A DNA stretch of 64,000 nt from Streptomyces malachitofuscus (GCF_014650055.1 NZ_BMUF01000005.1:1-64000), one strand, 5' to 3'. Numbered from the stretch's first letter, positions 45,569 through 54,411 are shown. Translations and numbers: made by a program. Notes: generated by a model from the sequence alone, not told the origin.

Positions 45569-46885
45569 ATGAGCGAGTTGGTTCCCGGCGGCAATGTGCC
45601 TCTCCCGGGCGGCGCCGTCTCCGTCCGGGTGCCCGGGCCCTTCGACGTGTCCGCGCTGATCACGGACGACGGCGGGAAGGTGCGCGGCGACGGCGACTTC
45701 GTGTTCTACAACCAGCCGGCCGCCCCCGGAGCCCGGCTGAGCGGCGCCACCCTCACCGTCGAACCGGCGGCACTGCGGCCCGGCGCCACGCGGGTCACGG
45801 TGGCCGTCAGCCCCGCCGATCCCGGCACCCCGCTCAGCGGCCTGCCCACACCCGTGATGGACGTCGCCGACGGCGGGGGCCGTCCGCTGGCCCGGTTCTC
45901 GCCACCGCGCCCACGGCAGGAGACCGTCCTGCTCCTCGCCGAGATCTACCGGCGCGGCGACCGCTGGAAGCTGCGCGCCCTGGGACAGGGGTACGCCGAC
46001 GGACTGGCCGGTCTCGCCCGGGACTTCGGGGTCGACGTCGAGGAGGACGACGGGGCCGTCTCCACCCGGACGGGCCCCGCCGCACCGCCCCGCCCCCAGG
46101 CCCCGCCGTCCGCCGGGGACGGTTTCCTCGAGCTGGTGAACTCGGCCCGGACCGCGGCCGGTTCGGCTCCGGTCGCCCACGACGCGCGGCTGGCCGAGGC
46201 GGCGCGGGACCACGCCGCCATGATGGCCCGGGGCGGGCGCCTGGGTGTCGAGGGCGTGGACGGTGTCTCCGTGCACCAGCGCGTCGTCGCCGCCGGATAC
46301 CCGTATCTCACGGTCGGCGAGCACCTGGTGTCGGGCCCTCCCACCGTCGCCCTGTTCCTCGACCACTGTCTGCGTCACGAGGCGGCCCGACGGACCGTGT
46401 GCGACCCGGCGTTCACACACGCCGCGGTGGCGTCCGCCGGCGGCGGCTCCGGTGACACGTACTGGACGGCGCTGTGGGCCAGTCCGCTCACCCCGCAGGG
46501 TCTGGAGCGGACCGCGGCCGAGGTCGTCGAGCTCACCAACCGGGAGCGTGCCCGGGCCGGGCTGCCGCCGCTGTCCCGGGATCCCCGGCTGGCCGTGGCC
46601 GCGCAGGCGCACTGCGCCGACATGGTGGCCCGCGACTTCTACTCCCACACCGCGCCGGACGGCAGCCGGCCCTGGGACCGGGCGGCCGCCGCGGGCTCCG
46701 CGCGGCGCACGATCGGCGAGAACATAGCCTGCGGCCAGCGTTCGGCCGCCGAGGTGGTGCGGGGGTGGATGAACAGCCCCGGTCACCGCGCCAACATCCT
46801 CAAGCCCGACTTCACCCACATCGGCGTCGGTTTCACGGGCGGTGGCCGGTCGGGCACGTACTGGACGCAGCTCTTCGGGGCCTGA
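45569..46885 (+). CDS. TerD-CAP-CAP fusion protein
   Basis: A 438-residue protein. Residues ~1-165 are TerD-like (MSELVPGGNVPLPGGAVSVR, FVFYNQPAAPGARLSGATLT, ETVLLLAEIYRRGDRWKLRA), the calcium-binding tellurite/stress fold. Residues ~180-300 are a degenerate CAP/SCP domain (FLELVNSARTAAGSAPVAHD, with YWTALWASPL at its end). Residues ~305-438 are an intact CAP domain (LTNRERARAGLPPLSRDPRL, SAAEVVRGWMNSPGHRANIL, YWTQLFGA). No signal peptide or membrane helix is visible, although CAP proteins are normally secreted. TerD-CAP fusions are unusual. The start has only a weak Shine-Dalgarno site. Confidence 0.85.
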   Translation: MSELVPGGNVPLPGGAVSVRVPGPFDVSALITDDGGKVRGDGDFVFYNQPAAPGARLSGATLTVEPAALRPGATRVTVAVSPADPGTPLSGLPTPVMDVADGGGRPLARFSPPRPRQETVLLLAEIYRRGDRWKLRALGQGYADGLAGLARDFGVDVEEDDGAVSTRTGPAAPPRPQAPPSAGDGFLELVNSARTAAGSAPVAHDARLAEAARDHAAMMARGGRLGVEGVDGVSVHQRVVAAGYPYLTVGEHLVSGPPTVALFLDHCLRHEAARRTVCDPAFTHAAVASAGGGSGDTYWTALWASPLTPQGLERTAAEVVELTNRERARAGLPPLSRDPRLAVAAQAHCADMVARDFYSHTAPDGSRPWDRAAAAGSARRTIGENIACGQRSAAEVVRGWMNSPGHRANILKPDFTHIGVGFTGGGRSGTYWTQLFGA

Positions 46886-46953
46886 CGGCGGTGCCCGCCG
46901 TGTCGGCTGCCGTGATCCTGGCGGAGGCGGAGCGTCCGGGTGAGGATGCCTCC

Positions 46954-47631
46954 ATGAAGGGTGACCTGTTTTCCAGTCAGCACATGGTGCAGCCGGCGAC
47001 GGCCGCGGGCATGACGGTCGAGAACGCCAAGTGCCTCCGCTACACGGTCGACGGCGAGATGCTCGCCCGTCAGGGGGCGATGGTCGCCTACCGCGGCAGC
47101 CTCCAGTTCGAGCGCAGGGGCCAGGGCGTGGGCGGCATGCTCAAGCGCGCGGTGACCGGCGAGGGACTGCCGCTGATGGCGGTGCGCGGACGGGGCGAGG
47201 CCTGGTTCGCCCACGAGGCGCAGAACTGCTTCGTCGTGGAGGTCGACCCGGGTGACGAGTTCACCGTCAACGGGCGCAACGTCCTGTGCTTCGACGCCTC
47301 GCTGTCGTACCGCATCGCGACCGTGAAGGGCGCCGGGATCACCGGGGGCGGCCTGTTCAACAGCGTCTTCACGGGGCACGGCCGGCTGGGGCTGGTGTGC
47401 GATGGCAATCCGCTGGTCATCCCGGTGTCGCCGGAGGACCCGGTGTACGTGGACACGGACGCGATCGTCGGCTGGACCGCGGGCCTGGACACCTCGCTGC
47501 ACCGTTCGCAGTCGCTGGGCTCGATGCTGCGCGGCGGTTCGGGCGAGGCTGTGCAGCTGATGCTGCGGGGGCAGGGCCATGTCGTCGTCCGGCCCAGTGA
47601 GGCGACACCGCACAGGGCCCAGCAGCACTGA
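46954..47631 (+). CDS. AIM24-family protein
   Basis: A 225-residue protein of the AIM24/TSPO-regulator-like beta-helix family (RYTVDGEMLARQGAMVAYRG, FVVEVDPGDEFTVNGRNVLC, YVDTDAIVGWTAGLDTSLHR). Yeast AIM24 is mitochondrial; bacterial members are often found near TerD genes, as here. The ATG follows GAGGATGCCTCC. Gene follows the TerD-CAP fusion by 68 bp in the same direction. Function unknown. Confidence 0.85.
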   Translation: MKGDLFSSQHMVQPATAAGMTVENAKCLRYTVDGEMLARQGAMVAYRGSLQFERRGQGVGGMLKRAVTGEGLPLMAVRGRGEAWFAHEAQNCFVVEVDPGDEFTVNGRNVLCFDASLSYRIATVKGAGITGGGLFNSVFTGHGRLGLVCDGNPLVIPVSPEDPVYVDTDAIVGWTAGLDTSLHRSQSLGSMLRGGSGEAVQLMLRGQGHVVVRPSEATPHRAQQH

Positions 47632-47714
47632 CCGTGGTTGACCCCGCCCGCGGCGCGGGCCAGGGTGGATCACGGCGCGGATCACCAGCCCCCCGTGCCG
47701 GAGAGGTGGCAGTC

Positions 47715-48674
47715 GTGATCGGGATCGCCGACGTCGAGACCGCGGCCGAGCGGATCGCCGGGCATGTGGTGCGGACCCCGACCGTGCCGAGCCCCGGGCT
47801 TTCGGCCCTGCTGGGTGCGCCGGTCACGGCGAAGCTGGAGCTGCTGCAGCGCACCGGTTCGTTCAAGGTGCGGGGTGCGGCGGCGAAGCTGCTGTCGCTG
47901 AGCGAGGCCGAGCGGGCCGCCGGGGTCGTGGCGGTGAGCGGCGGCAACCACGGGATCGCCCTCTCGGTCATGGCCGCCGCCCTGGATGTGAAGGCCACGG
48001 TGGTGATGCCGCGCACCGCACCCGTGCGGGCGGTGGAGATCGCGGAGTCGGCGGGTGCCTCGGTACGGGTGACCGACGACATGGACGGCGCGTTCGCGCT
48101 CATGAAGCGGCTGCAGCAGGAGGGGCTGACGCTGGTCCATCCCTTCGACGACCCGGTGGTGATCGCCGGCCAGGGCACCGTGGGCCTGGAGTTCGCCGCG
48201 GACGCCGGGGACCTCACGGACGTACTGGTGAGCATCGGGGGCGGCGGACTGATCGCCGGAGTCGCGGCGGCACTGCGGGCGCTGCGGCCCGGGGTGCGGG
48301 TGTGGGGCGTGGAGACCGAGGGGGCGCAGGCGATGTCCGAGGCGCTGGCGGCCGGCGGCCCGGTGCCGGTGGAGCTGAGGTCGATCGTCTCCACGCTGAG
48401 CGCCCCGGCGGTGTCGCAGCTGACGTACGAGCATGTCTCGGAGCTGGTCACCGAGGTGCTGGTGGTGCCGGACCGGGAGGCGGTGCGGGGCTCCCTGGAT
48501 CTCGCGGACCACGCCAAGGTGTGGGCGGAGCCGGCGGCCGGCTGTCTGCTGCCCGCGGCGCGGCGGGTGCTGGAGCGGGTCGGCGAGGGGGCCCGGCTCG
48601 GTCTCGTGGTGTGCGGCGGCAACGCCACGACCGCCGACATGATCGCCTGGACGGAACACTTCGAGCTCCGCTGA
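47715..48674 (+). CDS. Threonine/serine dehydratase family PLP enzyme
   Basis: A 319-residue fold-type II PLP enzyme. The Schiff-base Lys is in LLQRTGSFKVRGAAAKLL, SGGNHGIALS is the substrate loop, and GGGGLIAGVAAAL is the phosphate-binding glycine loop. A C-terminal regulatory domain is absent, so it is a short catabolic threonine dehydratase or serine racemase-like enzyme. The GTG at 47715 follows GGAGAGG at 8 bp; a GTG at 47706 is too close to the site. A hairpin lies directly after the stop. Confidence 0.88.
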   Translation: MIGIADVETAAERIAGHVVRTPTVPSPGLSALLGAPVTAKLELLQRTGSFKVRGAAAKLLSLSEAERAAGVVAVSGGNHGIALSVMAAALDVKATVVMPRTAPVRAVEIAESAGASVRVTDDMDGAFALMKRLQQEGLTLVHPFDDPVVIAGQGTVGLEFAADAGDLTDVLVSIGGGGLIAGVAAALRALRPGVRVWGVETEGAQAMSEALAAGGPVPVELRSIVSTLSAPAVSQLTYEHVSELVTEVLVVPDREAVRGSLDLADHAKVWAEPAAGCLLPAARRVLERVGEGARLGLVVCGGNATTADMIAWTEHFELR

Positions 48675-48691
48675 TCCGTTCTTTGAACGGA
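48675..48691 (+). terminator. Hairpin immediately after dehydratase stop
   Basis: TCCGTTC (48675-48681), loop TTT, GAACGGA (48685-48691): a perfect 7-bp stem starting at the base after the TGA. It could instead be an operator for the downstream pseudokinase gene. Confidence 0.5.
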
Positions 48692-48753
48692 CCCGGCCCT
48701 CTGCCCCGTACCACTGGGGACAGCGGGATCCAGCGGTTCGACAAGGGATGACC

Positions 48754-50370
48754 ATGGGCAGGGCGCACGTCTCCACAGACCAACCGGTGGCCGGACGGTA
48801 CCGGCTGGTCGAGATCACGCATCGTGAGACCAACCGCGTCAGCTGGTACGCCGAGGACCTGCAGACGGGCCGCCCGTGCCTTGCCACCCGGACCGAGCTG
48901 CCGCAGGACGCCGGCGAGACCGCCCGGCGCACCCCTTCGCGCGTCCTGCGGGCCACGGAGAGCGTGGACCGGCTGTGCCCCGGCCGGATCGCCACGGTCG
49001 TCGACACCGTCGAGGAGGACGGCTGTCTGTGGACCGTCACCGCCTGGATCGACGGCACTCCCCTGGACGAAGTCCTCGCGGGGCAGGGCACGTTCAACTA
49101 CGTACGGGCCGCGCGCATCGCGCTGGAGGTGCTCGACGTGCTGGACGCCGCACACGCCGAGGCCATCACGCACGGTGAGCTCAGTCCCGGTCAGGTGTTC
49201 CTGCGCGAGGGCGGTCCGGTCGTCGTCACCGGGTTCGGTCTGGCCGGGAGCACCTCGGCGCCCCGGCTCACGGCACCGGCGTACGCCTCTCCGGAGCAGG
49301 CACGGGACCAGCGGATCGGTCCCGCGGCGGACCTGTGGGCGCTGGGGGCGATCCTCTACACGATGCTCGAGGGCCGGCCGCCTTTCCGGGACCGCGGACG
49401 GCCCGAGGCCACGCTGAAGGCCGTGGACCGGCTGCCGCTGCGCACCCCGGTGCGGTCCGGGCCGCTCACCCGGGTGGTCCAGGGGCTGCTGCGCAGGGAC
49501 GCGCGGGAGCGGCTGACCCGCCAGGTGGTGCGGGAGGCGCTCACGCGTGTGCTCCGGGAGGATCCCGGGGCCGTGGAGGCGTCGGTGCCGGGCCCGCGGC
49601 TGCGCGGTGCGTACACCGCGCAACTGCGCCGCGTGGGCGACGGGTTGAGCAGAAGGACCATGGTGCTGGGCACCACTCTGGCCGTGGTCACCGTGGCGGT
49701 CGCCGTGCTCGCCGCGACACAGGGGCTGCCGGGCACCGGCTCCGGCGCGGACTCCGCGGCCGAGGCGCCGCAGGCCTCGGCGTCCGCGCCGACGGGTCCC
49801 GCCGCGCCGGACGGCGGGAGCGACCCCGGTGCGTCGGACCCGGCCCCGCCGTCCGCCACGGCCTCGGCCGCACCCTCCCCCTCCCCGTCGGGCACGGGCG
49901 GTGTCCCGCCCGGCTTCCGGACCTACAGCGCCCCTGAGGGCTTCTCCGTCGCGCTGCCCGAGGGCTGGGAGCGCCTGGACACCTCGCGTGCCGCGGACCT
50001 GGCCTATCGCGTGACCTTCGGCGCCGAGGGGGATCCGCGCACGCTGGCCGTCACCTACAGCGAGCGTGTGGGATCGGACGCCGTGGCCGTGTGGCGGGAC
50101 GACGTGGAGCCGCCGCTGGAGCGGTCCGGCGGCTACGAGAGGATCGGCGCCATCGAGGCGCGCACCTACCGGGGCCGCGAGGCCGCCGACATGGAGTGGT
50201 ACGCCGACGACGGCGGCACCCGGCTGCGCACCTTCGGCCGCGGTTTCCTGCTCGGCGGCGGGCGCGGCTTCTCGCTGCGCTGGACGACGCCCGCCGCCGA
50301 CTGGGAGGAACCCGCGAGCCGCGAGGCGCTACGGACCTTCCTGCGGACGTTCCGCCCGGGCACGGACTGA
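48754..50370 (+). CDS. Membrane pseudokinase with extracytoplasmic domain
   Basis: A 538-residue protein. Residues ~15-290 have a Hanks-type kinase fold, but the catalytic parts are altered: the VAIK lysine is not evident (PCLATRTELP), HRD is HGE (THGELSPGQVFL, with Lys to Ser and Asn to Gln), and DFG is GFG. Folding residues APAYASPEQARD and ADLWALGAILYTMLEG remain. A single transmembrane helix lies at ~302-325 (TMVLGTTLAVVTVAVAVLAA), then a Ser/Pro/Ala linker, and a C-terminal extracytoplasmic domain (~385-538). The ATG at 48754 is favoured by AAGGG spacing. It is probably a sensor or scaffold rather than a kinase. It overlaps the convergent gene by 42 bp. Confidence 0.88.
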   Translation: MGRAHVSTDQPVAGRYRLVEITHRETNRVSWYAEDLQTGRPCLATRTELPQDAGETARRTPSRVLRATESVDRLCPGRIATVVDTVEEDGCLWTVTAWIDGTPLDEVLAGQGTFNYVRAARIALEVLDVLDAAHAEAITHGELSPGQVFLREGGPVVVTGFGLAGSTSAPRLTAPAYASPEQARDQRIGPAADLWALGAILYTMLEGRPPFRDRGRPEATLKAVDRLPLRTPVRSGPLTRVVQGLLRRDARERLTRQVVREALTRVLREDPGAVEASVPGPRLRGAYTAQLRRVGDGLSRRTMVLGTTLAVVTVAVAVLAATQGLPGTGSGADSAAEAPQASASAPTGPAAPDGGSDPGASDPAPPSATASAAPSPSPSGTGGVPPGFRTYSAPEGFSVALPEGWERLDTSRAADLAYRVTFGAEGDPRTLAVTYSERVGSDAVAVWRDDVEPPLERSGGYERIGAIEARTYRGREAADMEWYADDGGTRLRTFGRGFLLGGGRGFSLRWTTPAADWEEPASREALRTFLRTFRPGTD

Positions 50371-51801
50371 GCCGCGCGGGGCACGCAGCTTGCGCAGGGG
50401 CCGGTGGTTCAGCGGCTGGGTGAGCCAGCGGGCCCGGAAGGTCCCGTCGGCGAGGGAGCACAGGACCCGCAGACGGTGCGGCGTCTCCAGGAACACCACG
50501 TCCGCATTGAAGGTGTCCCCGCCCGTCCAGCCGCCGCTCACGGCGACCGGGACGGGCTGTTCGGTGACGGTCCAGCCCGGTCCGTCGCACCGCACGTCGA
50601 ACGGCTCGCCGTCCTCCGTCAGGCGCAGCGTCCAGCCGCCGGCGTCCGCCGTGACCGCGGCCGCGGTCAGCTTCGGCCGGTCGGCGCAGACGCCGCCCTC
50701 CGGGGTGAACTCGGCGCCCGGCCGGTCTCGCTGCGGCGGTGTCGGGCCGCCGTCGACCGGGGCGAGAGCGAGCGCGTCGAGGCGGTCGCGCAGGGCGATG
50801 TCGGCGTCCTCCCGGCCGGTCAGCGGGGCGGGGCGGAAGGCCGGCAGAAGGTGCCGCCAGACCAGGTCGAGGTACTCCTGCGTCTGCTCGGTCGCCGTGG
50901 TCGCGGCGATCACCGCGTCGTGCTCGGGCAGGACGATGCAGAACTGGCCGTACGCCCCGTCGCCCCGGAATCCGTGCCGGGAGACCCAGAACTGGAACCC
51001 GTAGCCGCGGTTCGAGTCCTGCCGGTCCCCCACCAGCGCGGTTCCGGCGGTCGGTATGTGCGGCCGCGAGGCGCGGGCCACCCACCCCTCGGGAAGCAGC
51101 CGCCGGCCCTGCCAGACCCCGTCGTCCAGATAGAGCTGGCCGAGCCGCGCGACGGCGTCGGTCGCGGCGTGCAGTCCGCTGAATCCGATCTCCCGGCCCG
51201 TCCGGTCCCGCTCCCACACGGCTTCGCCGATGCCCAGCGGGTCGAACAGCCGGGGCCTGAGATAGTCGGTGAGGGACTGTCCGGTCACCCGCTGCACGAT
51301 CGCGCCGAGCGTGTACGTGCACGGCTGGTTGTACGCGAAGAGGGTGCCCGGGTCGCGCTGGGGCGGCTGGAGCAGGAAGCCGCGTACGGGCTCGGCGGGG
51401 TCGGTGCCGAACGCCGCGTCGACGGTCTCGTCCTCGTGGCCGCTGGCCATGGACGCCACGTGCCGGACCAGCATCGCCCGACTGCGCGGGTCGGTGATGT
51501 CGGCCTCGAACTCCGGGAAGTACGAGAGCACCGGGGCGTCGAAGTCGATCAGTCCCTCGTTCTCGGCGAGAGCGGCGGCGGTCGCCGTGAAGCTCTTGCT
51601 GAGCGAGTACAGCTGCTGCGGGCGCCGCGCGGTGTAGGGGGCCCACCAGCCGGAAGCCACGACCCGTCCATGGCGCAGGACCATCAGGCTGTGCGGCTCG
51701 ATGCCGGGGGCGGTCTCGACGGCGTCGAGGAAGGCGTGGACGCCCGACGCGTCGACGCCCTGCGCGGCGGGGGCGGAGGCAGAAAGTGAGCGCTCGGTCA
51801 T
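50329..51801 (-). CDS. Serine hydrolase, beta-lactamase class C / CubicO family
   Basis: A 490-residue cytoplasmic serine hydrolase. The nucleophile motif is YSLSKSF (SxxK), the Tyr motif is AYNQPCTY, and the late RGYGFQFWVS region and HDAVIAATTATEQ complete the fold. This CubicO/PbpX-like family includes esterases and D-aminopeptidases. No signal peptide is visible, unlike true beta-lactamases. A ~140-residue C-terminal domain (RLTEDGEPFDVRCDGPGWTV) extends it. Its 3' end overlaps the convergent pseudokinase gene. It is divergent from the LLM gene. Confidence 0.9.
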   Translation of the reverse strand: MTERSLSASAPAAQGVDASGVHAFLDAVETAPGIEPHSLMVLRHGRVVASGWWAPYTARRPQQLYSLSKSFTATAAALAENEGLIDFDAPVLSYFPEFEADITDPRSRAMLVRHVASMASGHEDETVDAAFGTDPAEPVRGFLLQPPQRDPGTLFAYNQPCTYTLGAIVQRVTGQSLTDYLRPRLFDPLGIGEAVWERDRTGREIGFSGLHAATDAVARLGQLYLDDGVWQGRRLLPEGWVARASRPHIPTAGTALVGDRQDSNRGYGFQFWVSRHGFRGDGAYGQFCIVLPEHDAVIAATTATEQTQEYLDLVWRHLLPAFRPAPLTGREDADIALRDRLDALALAPVDGGPTPPQRDRPGAEFTPEGGVCADRPKLTAAAVTADAGGWTLRLTEDGEPFDVRCDGPGWTVTEQPVPVAVSGGWTGGDTFNADVVFLETPHRLRVLCSLADGTFRARWLTQPLNHRPLRKLRAPRGSVRARAERPQEGP

Positions 51802-51873
51802 GGGGCCATCCTGCCCGGGCGGCCGACGGGTGATCCACCGTTTTCCCCGCCCCGGGCCGGGGACCCGGGCGGT

Positions 51874-52845
51874 ATGGTGCGAATCGGATACACGATGATG
51901 ACCGAGCAGGCCGGACCCCGTGAGCTGGTCGACCATGTGGTGCGGGCCGAGGAGGCGGGGTTCGACTTCTCGGTGACCTCCGACCACTACTTCCCCTGGC
52001 TGGAGTCGCAGGGGCACTCGCCGTACGCCTGGAGCGTGCTGGGCGCCGCCGCGCAGGCCACGTCGCGCATCCCGCTGATGACGTACGTGACGTGTCCGAC
52101 GTTCCGCTACCACCCGGCGGTGGTGGCCCAGAAGGCGGCGACGGTGCAGCTGCTGTCCGGGGGCCGGTTCCGGCTGGGGCTCGGCTCCGGAGAGAACCTC
52201 AACGAGCACGTGGTGGGCGGCGGCTGGCCGTCCGTGGACGTGCGGCACGAGATGCTCGAGGAGGCGGTGGAGATCATCCGCGCCTTGTTCGAGGGCGGTC
52301 ACGTGAACCACCGGGGCACCCACTTCGACGTCGAGTCGGCCCGGCTGTGGGACGTGCCGGACGAGCCGCCGCCGATCGGCATCGCGGTGTCCGGGAAGCG
52401 GTCCTGCGCCCTCGCGGGCCGGCTCGCCGACCTGGTGATCGCCACCGAGCCGAAGGCGGGGCTGCTCGACGACTTCGACCGGCACGGCGGGCAGGGCAAG
52501 CCGCGGGTGGGGCAGCTCCCGGTGTGCTACGACCCCGACCGGGACGCGGCCGTCGAACGCGCCCACGACCAGTTCCGCTGGTTCGGCAACGGCTGGAAGG
52601 TCAACTCGGAGCTGCCGCACCCCGACTCCTTCGCGTCGGCGACGCAGTTCGTCCGGCCCGACGACGTCGCCGGGTCCATTCCGTGCGGCAGCGACCCGGC
52701 GGACTTCGTCGAGGCCGTCCGTCCCTACGCCGAGGCCGGTTTCACCGAGATCGCCCTGGTGCAGATCGGCGGCGAGTCCCAGCCGGGCTACCTGGACTGG
52801 TCGGAGAAGACGCTGCTGCCGGCCCTGCGCGAGGCGTTCGGCTGA
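51874..52845 (+). CDS. LLM-class F420-dependent oxidoreductase
   Basis: A 323-residue TIM-barrel flavin/F420 enzyme (MVRIGYTMMTEQAGPRELVD, FSVTSDHYFPWLESQGHSPY, LGLGSGENLNEHVVGG). The SDHYFPW and GSGENLNEHVVG motifs are those of F420-dependent glucose-6-phosphate dehydrogenase-like members. Such enzymes reduce F420 in actinomycetes; the sugar substrate remains to be tested. The start ATG has a weak site. It is divergent from the serine hydrolase. Confidence 0.9.
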   Translation: MVRIGYTMMTEQAGPRELVDHVVRAEEAGFDFSVTSDHYFPWLESQGHSPYAWSVLGAAAQATSRIPLMTYVTCPTFRYHPAVVAQKAATVQLLSGGRFRLGLGSGENLNEHVVGGGWPSVDVRHEMLEEAVEIIRALFEGGHVNHRGTHFDVESARLWDVPDEPPPIGIAVSGKRSCALAGRLADLVIATEPKAGLLDDFDRHGGQGKPRVGQLPVCYDPDRDAAVERAHDQFRWFGNGWKVNSELPHPDSFASATQFVRPDDVAGSIPCGSDPADFVEAVRPYAEAGFTEIALVQIGGESQPGYLDWSEKTLLPALREAFG

Positions 52846-52887
52846 CGCCCGCGGGGCCGGGTCGCGGGGTATCACCCGTCGGGCTGA

Positions 52888-52911
52888 GCATCTCGCGCGG
52901 ATGCGGGGTAC
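52888..52911 (+). promoter_or_regulatory. SigB-type promoter of SsgA-like gene
   Basis: GCAT, a 14-base spacer and GGGTAC fit the consensus. The -10 ends 39 bp before the GTG start at 52951, the same spacing as the stressosome and sigma-factor promoters. Confidence 0.68.
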
Positions 52912-52950
52912 TAGAGGGCCCTACGCCGGTACTTCCCGAAAGGCCCTCTC

Positions 52951-53376
52951 GTGACTTCGTTCGTGCACAAGACCCTGGTGGTGGAGCTCCAGGCGGGCGT
53001 CACGGACCGCTTCCCCGTGCTCGCCCACCTGAGTTACGACCCGTCCGACCCGTTCGCCGTCACCGTCGTCTTCAGTCACGACGGCCGGGTCCTCGCGCGC
53101 TGGCAGCTGGACCGGGAGATGGTCACCGCCGGGCTGACCCGTCCGGTCGGGATCGGGGACGTGCGGCTGCGCCCGGAGTCCCGGGGTGTGGGCCGGGAGC
53201 TGCGGATGGAGTTCCTCGGTGAGGCGCACGCCGACGGCGGCCGGCATCACGCGGTGGTGTTCGCGTGGGCCGAGGCCGTCGGCGACTTCCTGCGGGAGAC
53301 CCGACGGGCGGTCCCGCCGGGGCGCGAGGAGGTCCGCGTGGACGACTTCCTCGCGGACGTCCTCGCGGGGAGCTGA
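52951..53376 (+). CDS. SsgA-family sporulation and cell division protein (SALP)
   Basis: A 141-residue SsgA-like protein. The family core is clear: LVVELQAGVTDRFPVLAHLS, then YDPSDPFAVTVVFSHDG, WQLDREMVTAGLTRPVGIGD and FLRETRRAVPPGREEVRVDD. These actinomycete proteins steer peptidoglycan synthesis and septum placement during sporulation. It is neither SsgA nor SsgB by sequence; the exact subgroup is not clear. The GTG at 52951 follows GAAAGGCCC. A SigB-type promoter lies just upstream, tying it to stress or development. Confidence 0.9.
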   Translation: MTSFVHKTLVVELQAGVTDRFPVLAHLSYDPSDPFAVTVVFSHDGRVLARWQLDREMVTAGLTRPVGIGDVRLRPESRGVGRELRMEFLGEAHADGGRHHAVVFAWAEAVGDFLRETRRAVPPGREEVRVDDFLADVLAGS

Positions 53377-53425
53377 TCCCCCGGGCGCGCGGGGGGCCCG
53401 GACGGCCGTGGCCGCGCGTCCTTCG

Positions 53426-53923
53426 TCACCGCGCCGTGTGGCGGTACCGGGTCCACATCGGCAGGCCGAACCAGCACAGCAGGTACCAGCAGACGACCCC
53501 GGCCACGAGGTACGGGACGAAGTCGTCGTGGGTGGCCACGCGCAGGATGAGCAGCAGCGAGGCACTGGTGGTGGCGAGCAGGAGCAGCAGGCCGAGCAGG
53601 GTGAGCCGCGAGGCCCACTGCACCGCCTGCGGTTTGATGAGCCGGCCCGAGACGAGCCGGTGCAGCGACACCGGACCGATGAGCGCCCCGGTCGCACAGG
53701 CGCCCAGCACCACCGTCACGATGTAGATCGTCTTGTCGGTGTCGGACAGGTCGTCATAGGTCGGGGTGAACACGACCGTCAGCAGGAAACCGAACAGGAT
53801 CTGTACGCCCATCTGGGCGACGCGGACCTCCTGGATGAGTTCCGTCCACATCCGGTCCGCTCTCTCCTCCTCGGTCTCGTTCCGCCCCCGGCGCCTGGTC
53901 CCGCCCCGCTCCGTGTCCGACAC
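53426..53923 (-). CDS. DUF6328 membrane protein
   Basis: A 165-residue protein with four membrane helices (VQILFGFLLTVVFTPTY, VTVVLGACATGALIGPV, LTLLGLLLLLATTSASLLLI, VAGVVCWYLLCWFGLPMW) and a charged N-terminus (ERGGTRRRGRNETEEERADR). This is the DUF6328 type, common in Streptomyces. The GTG at 53923 is set by GGGAGG; a longer frame to 54025 is not conserved. It is convergent with the SsgA-like gene; a short GC hairpin lies between. Confidence 0.85.
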   Translation of the reverse strand: MSDTERGGTRRRGRNETEEERADRMWTELIQEVRVAQMGVQILFGFLLTVVFTPTYDDLSDTDKTIYIVTVVLGACATGALIGPVSLHRLVSGRLIKPQAVQWASRLTLLGLLLLLATTSASLLLILRVATHDDFVPYLVAGVVCWYLLCWFGLPMWTRYRHTAR

Positions 53924-54006
53924 AGTGCCTCCCTGTACTCGCGGCCTCGGTGGGTCTCCTCTCTCGGATTCCCCGAAAGCCGCGGTACTCCCCGGGTGGG
54001 TCGCCG

Positions 54007-54031
54007 GTTTGGCGGCCCGGGCCACGGTTAC
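54007..54031 (+). promoter_or_regulatory. Possible SigB-type promoter (one mismatch)
   Basis: GTTT, 15 bases, GGTTAC fits the consensus apart from one base in the -10. It lies 41 bp before the ATG at 54073. Confidence 0.45.
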
Positions 54032-54072
54032 ACGGACGGCGATGACACCGAGGCCGGGAGGTCGTGGGACGT

Positions 54073-54411
54073 ATGACGGACACCCAGCTCACCGTGACGC
54101 TCAGCGGCGGCGGCGTCGACGACGCCCGGGCGGTCGTGCGGGCGCTGGAGGGCGCCTTCGGGGCACCGGACCAGCGCCCCTCCGACGCGCAGGCGACGGT
54201 CCATGTGGCGACGTTCGCCGGGGAGGGGCGAGGAACCGACGGGCCGACGGACGCGGGGGCGCTGTCCGCGCCGGTGTCCGTCACCGTGCAGGGCACCCCG
54301 GACGCGGTGCGGCGGGCGGGCGACGCGCTCAGGCGGTCCTTCACCACGCGCGACGAGGGCGCCGCCTCCGGGGACCAGGAGCAGGAGCGGCAACTGCTCC
54401 TGGAGCCGTGA
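54073..54411 (+). CDS. Small hypothetical protein
   Basis: A 112-residue protein (MTDTQLTVTLSGGGVDDARA, VVRALEGAFGAPDQRPSDAQ) with an alternating beta/helix pattern but no known domain. The end is acidic and Gln-rich (GDQEQERQLLLEP). A GTG at 54064 in frame is an alternative start. A near-consensus stress-sigma promoter precedes it. It ends 9 bp before the convergent aldo/keto reductase stop. Confidence 0.7.
   Translation: MTDTQLTVTLSGGGVDDARAVVRALEGAFGAPDQRPSDAQATVHVATFAGEGRGTDGPTDAGALSAPVSVTVQGTPDAVRRAGDALRRSFTTRDEGAASGDQEQERQLLLEP

Noticed and set aside
52867..52872. GGGTAT upstream of the SsgA-like gene
   Set aside because: No GNNT at 14-16 bp upstream; the second box at 52888-52911 is the consensus one.
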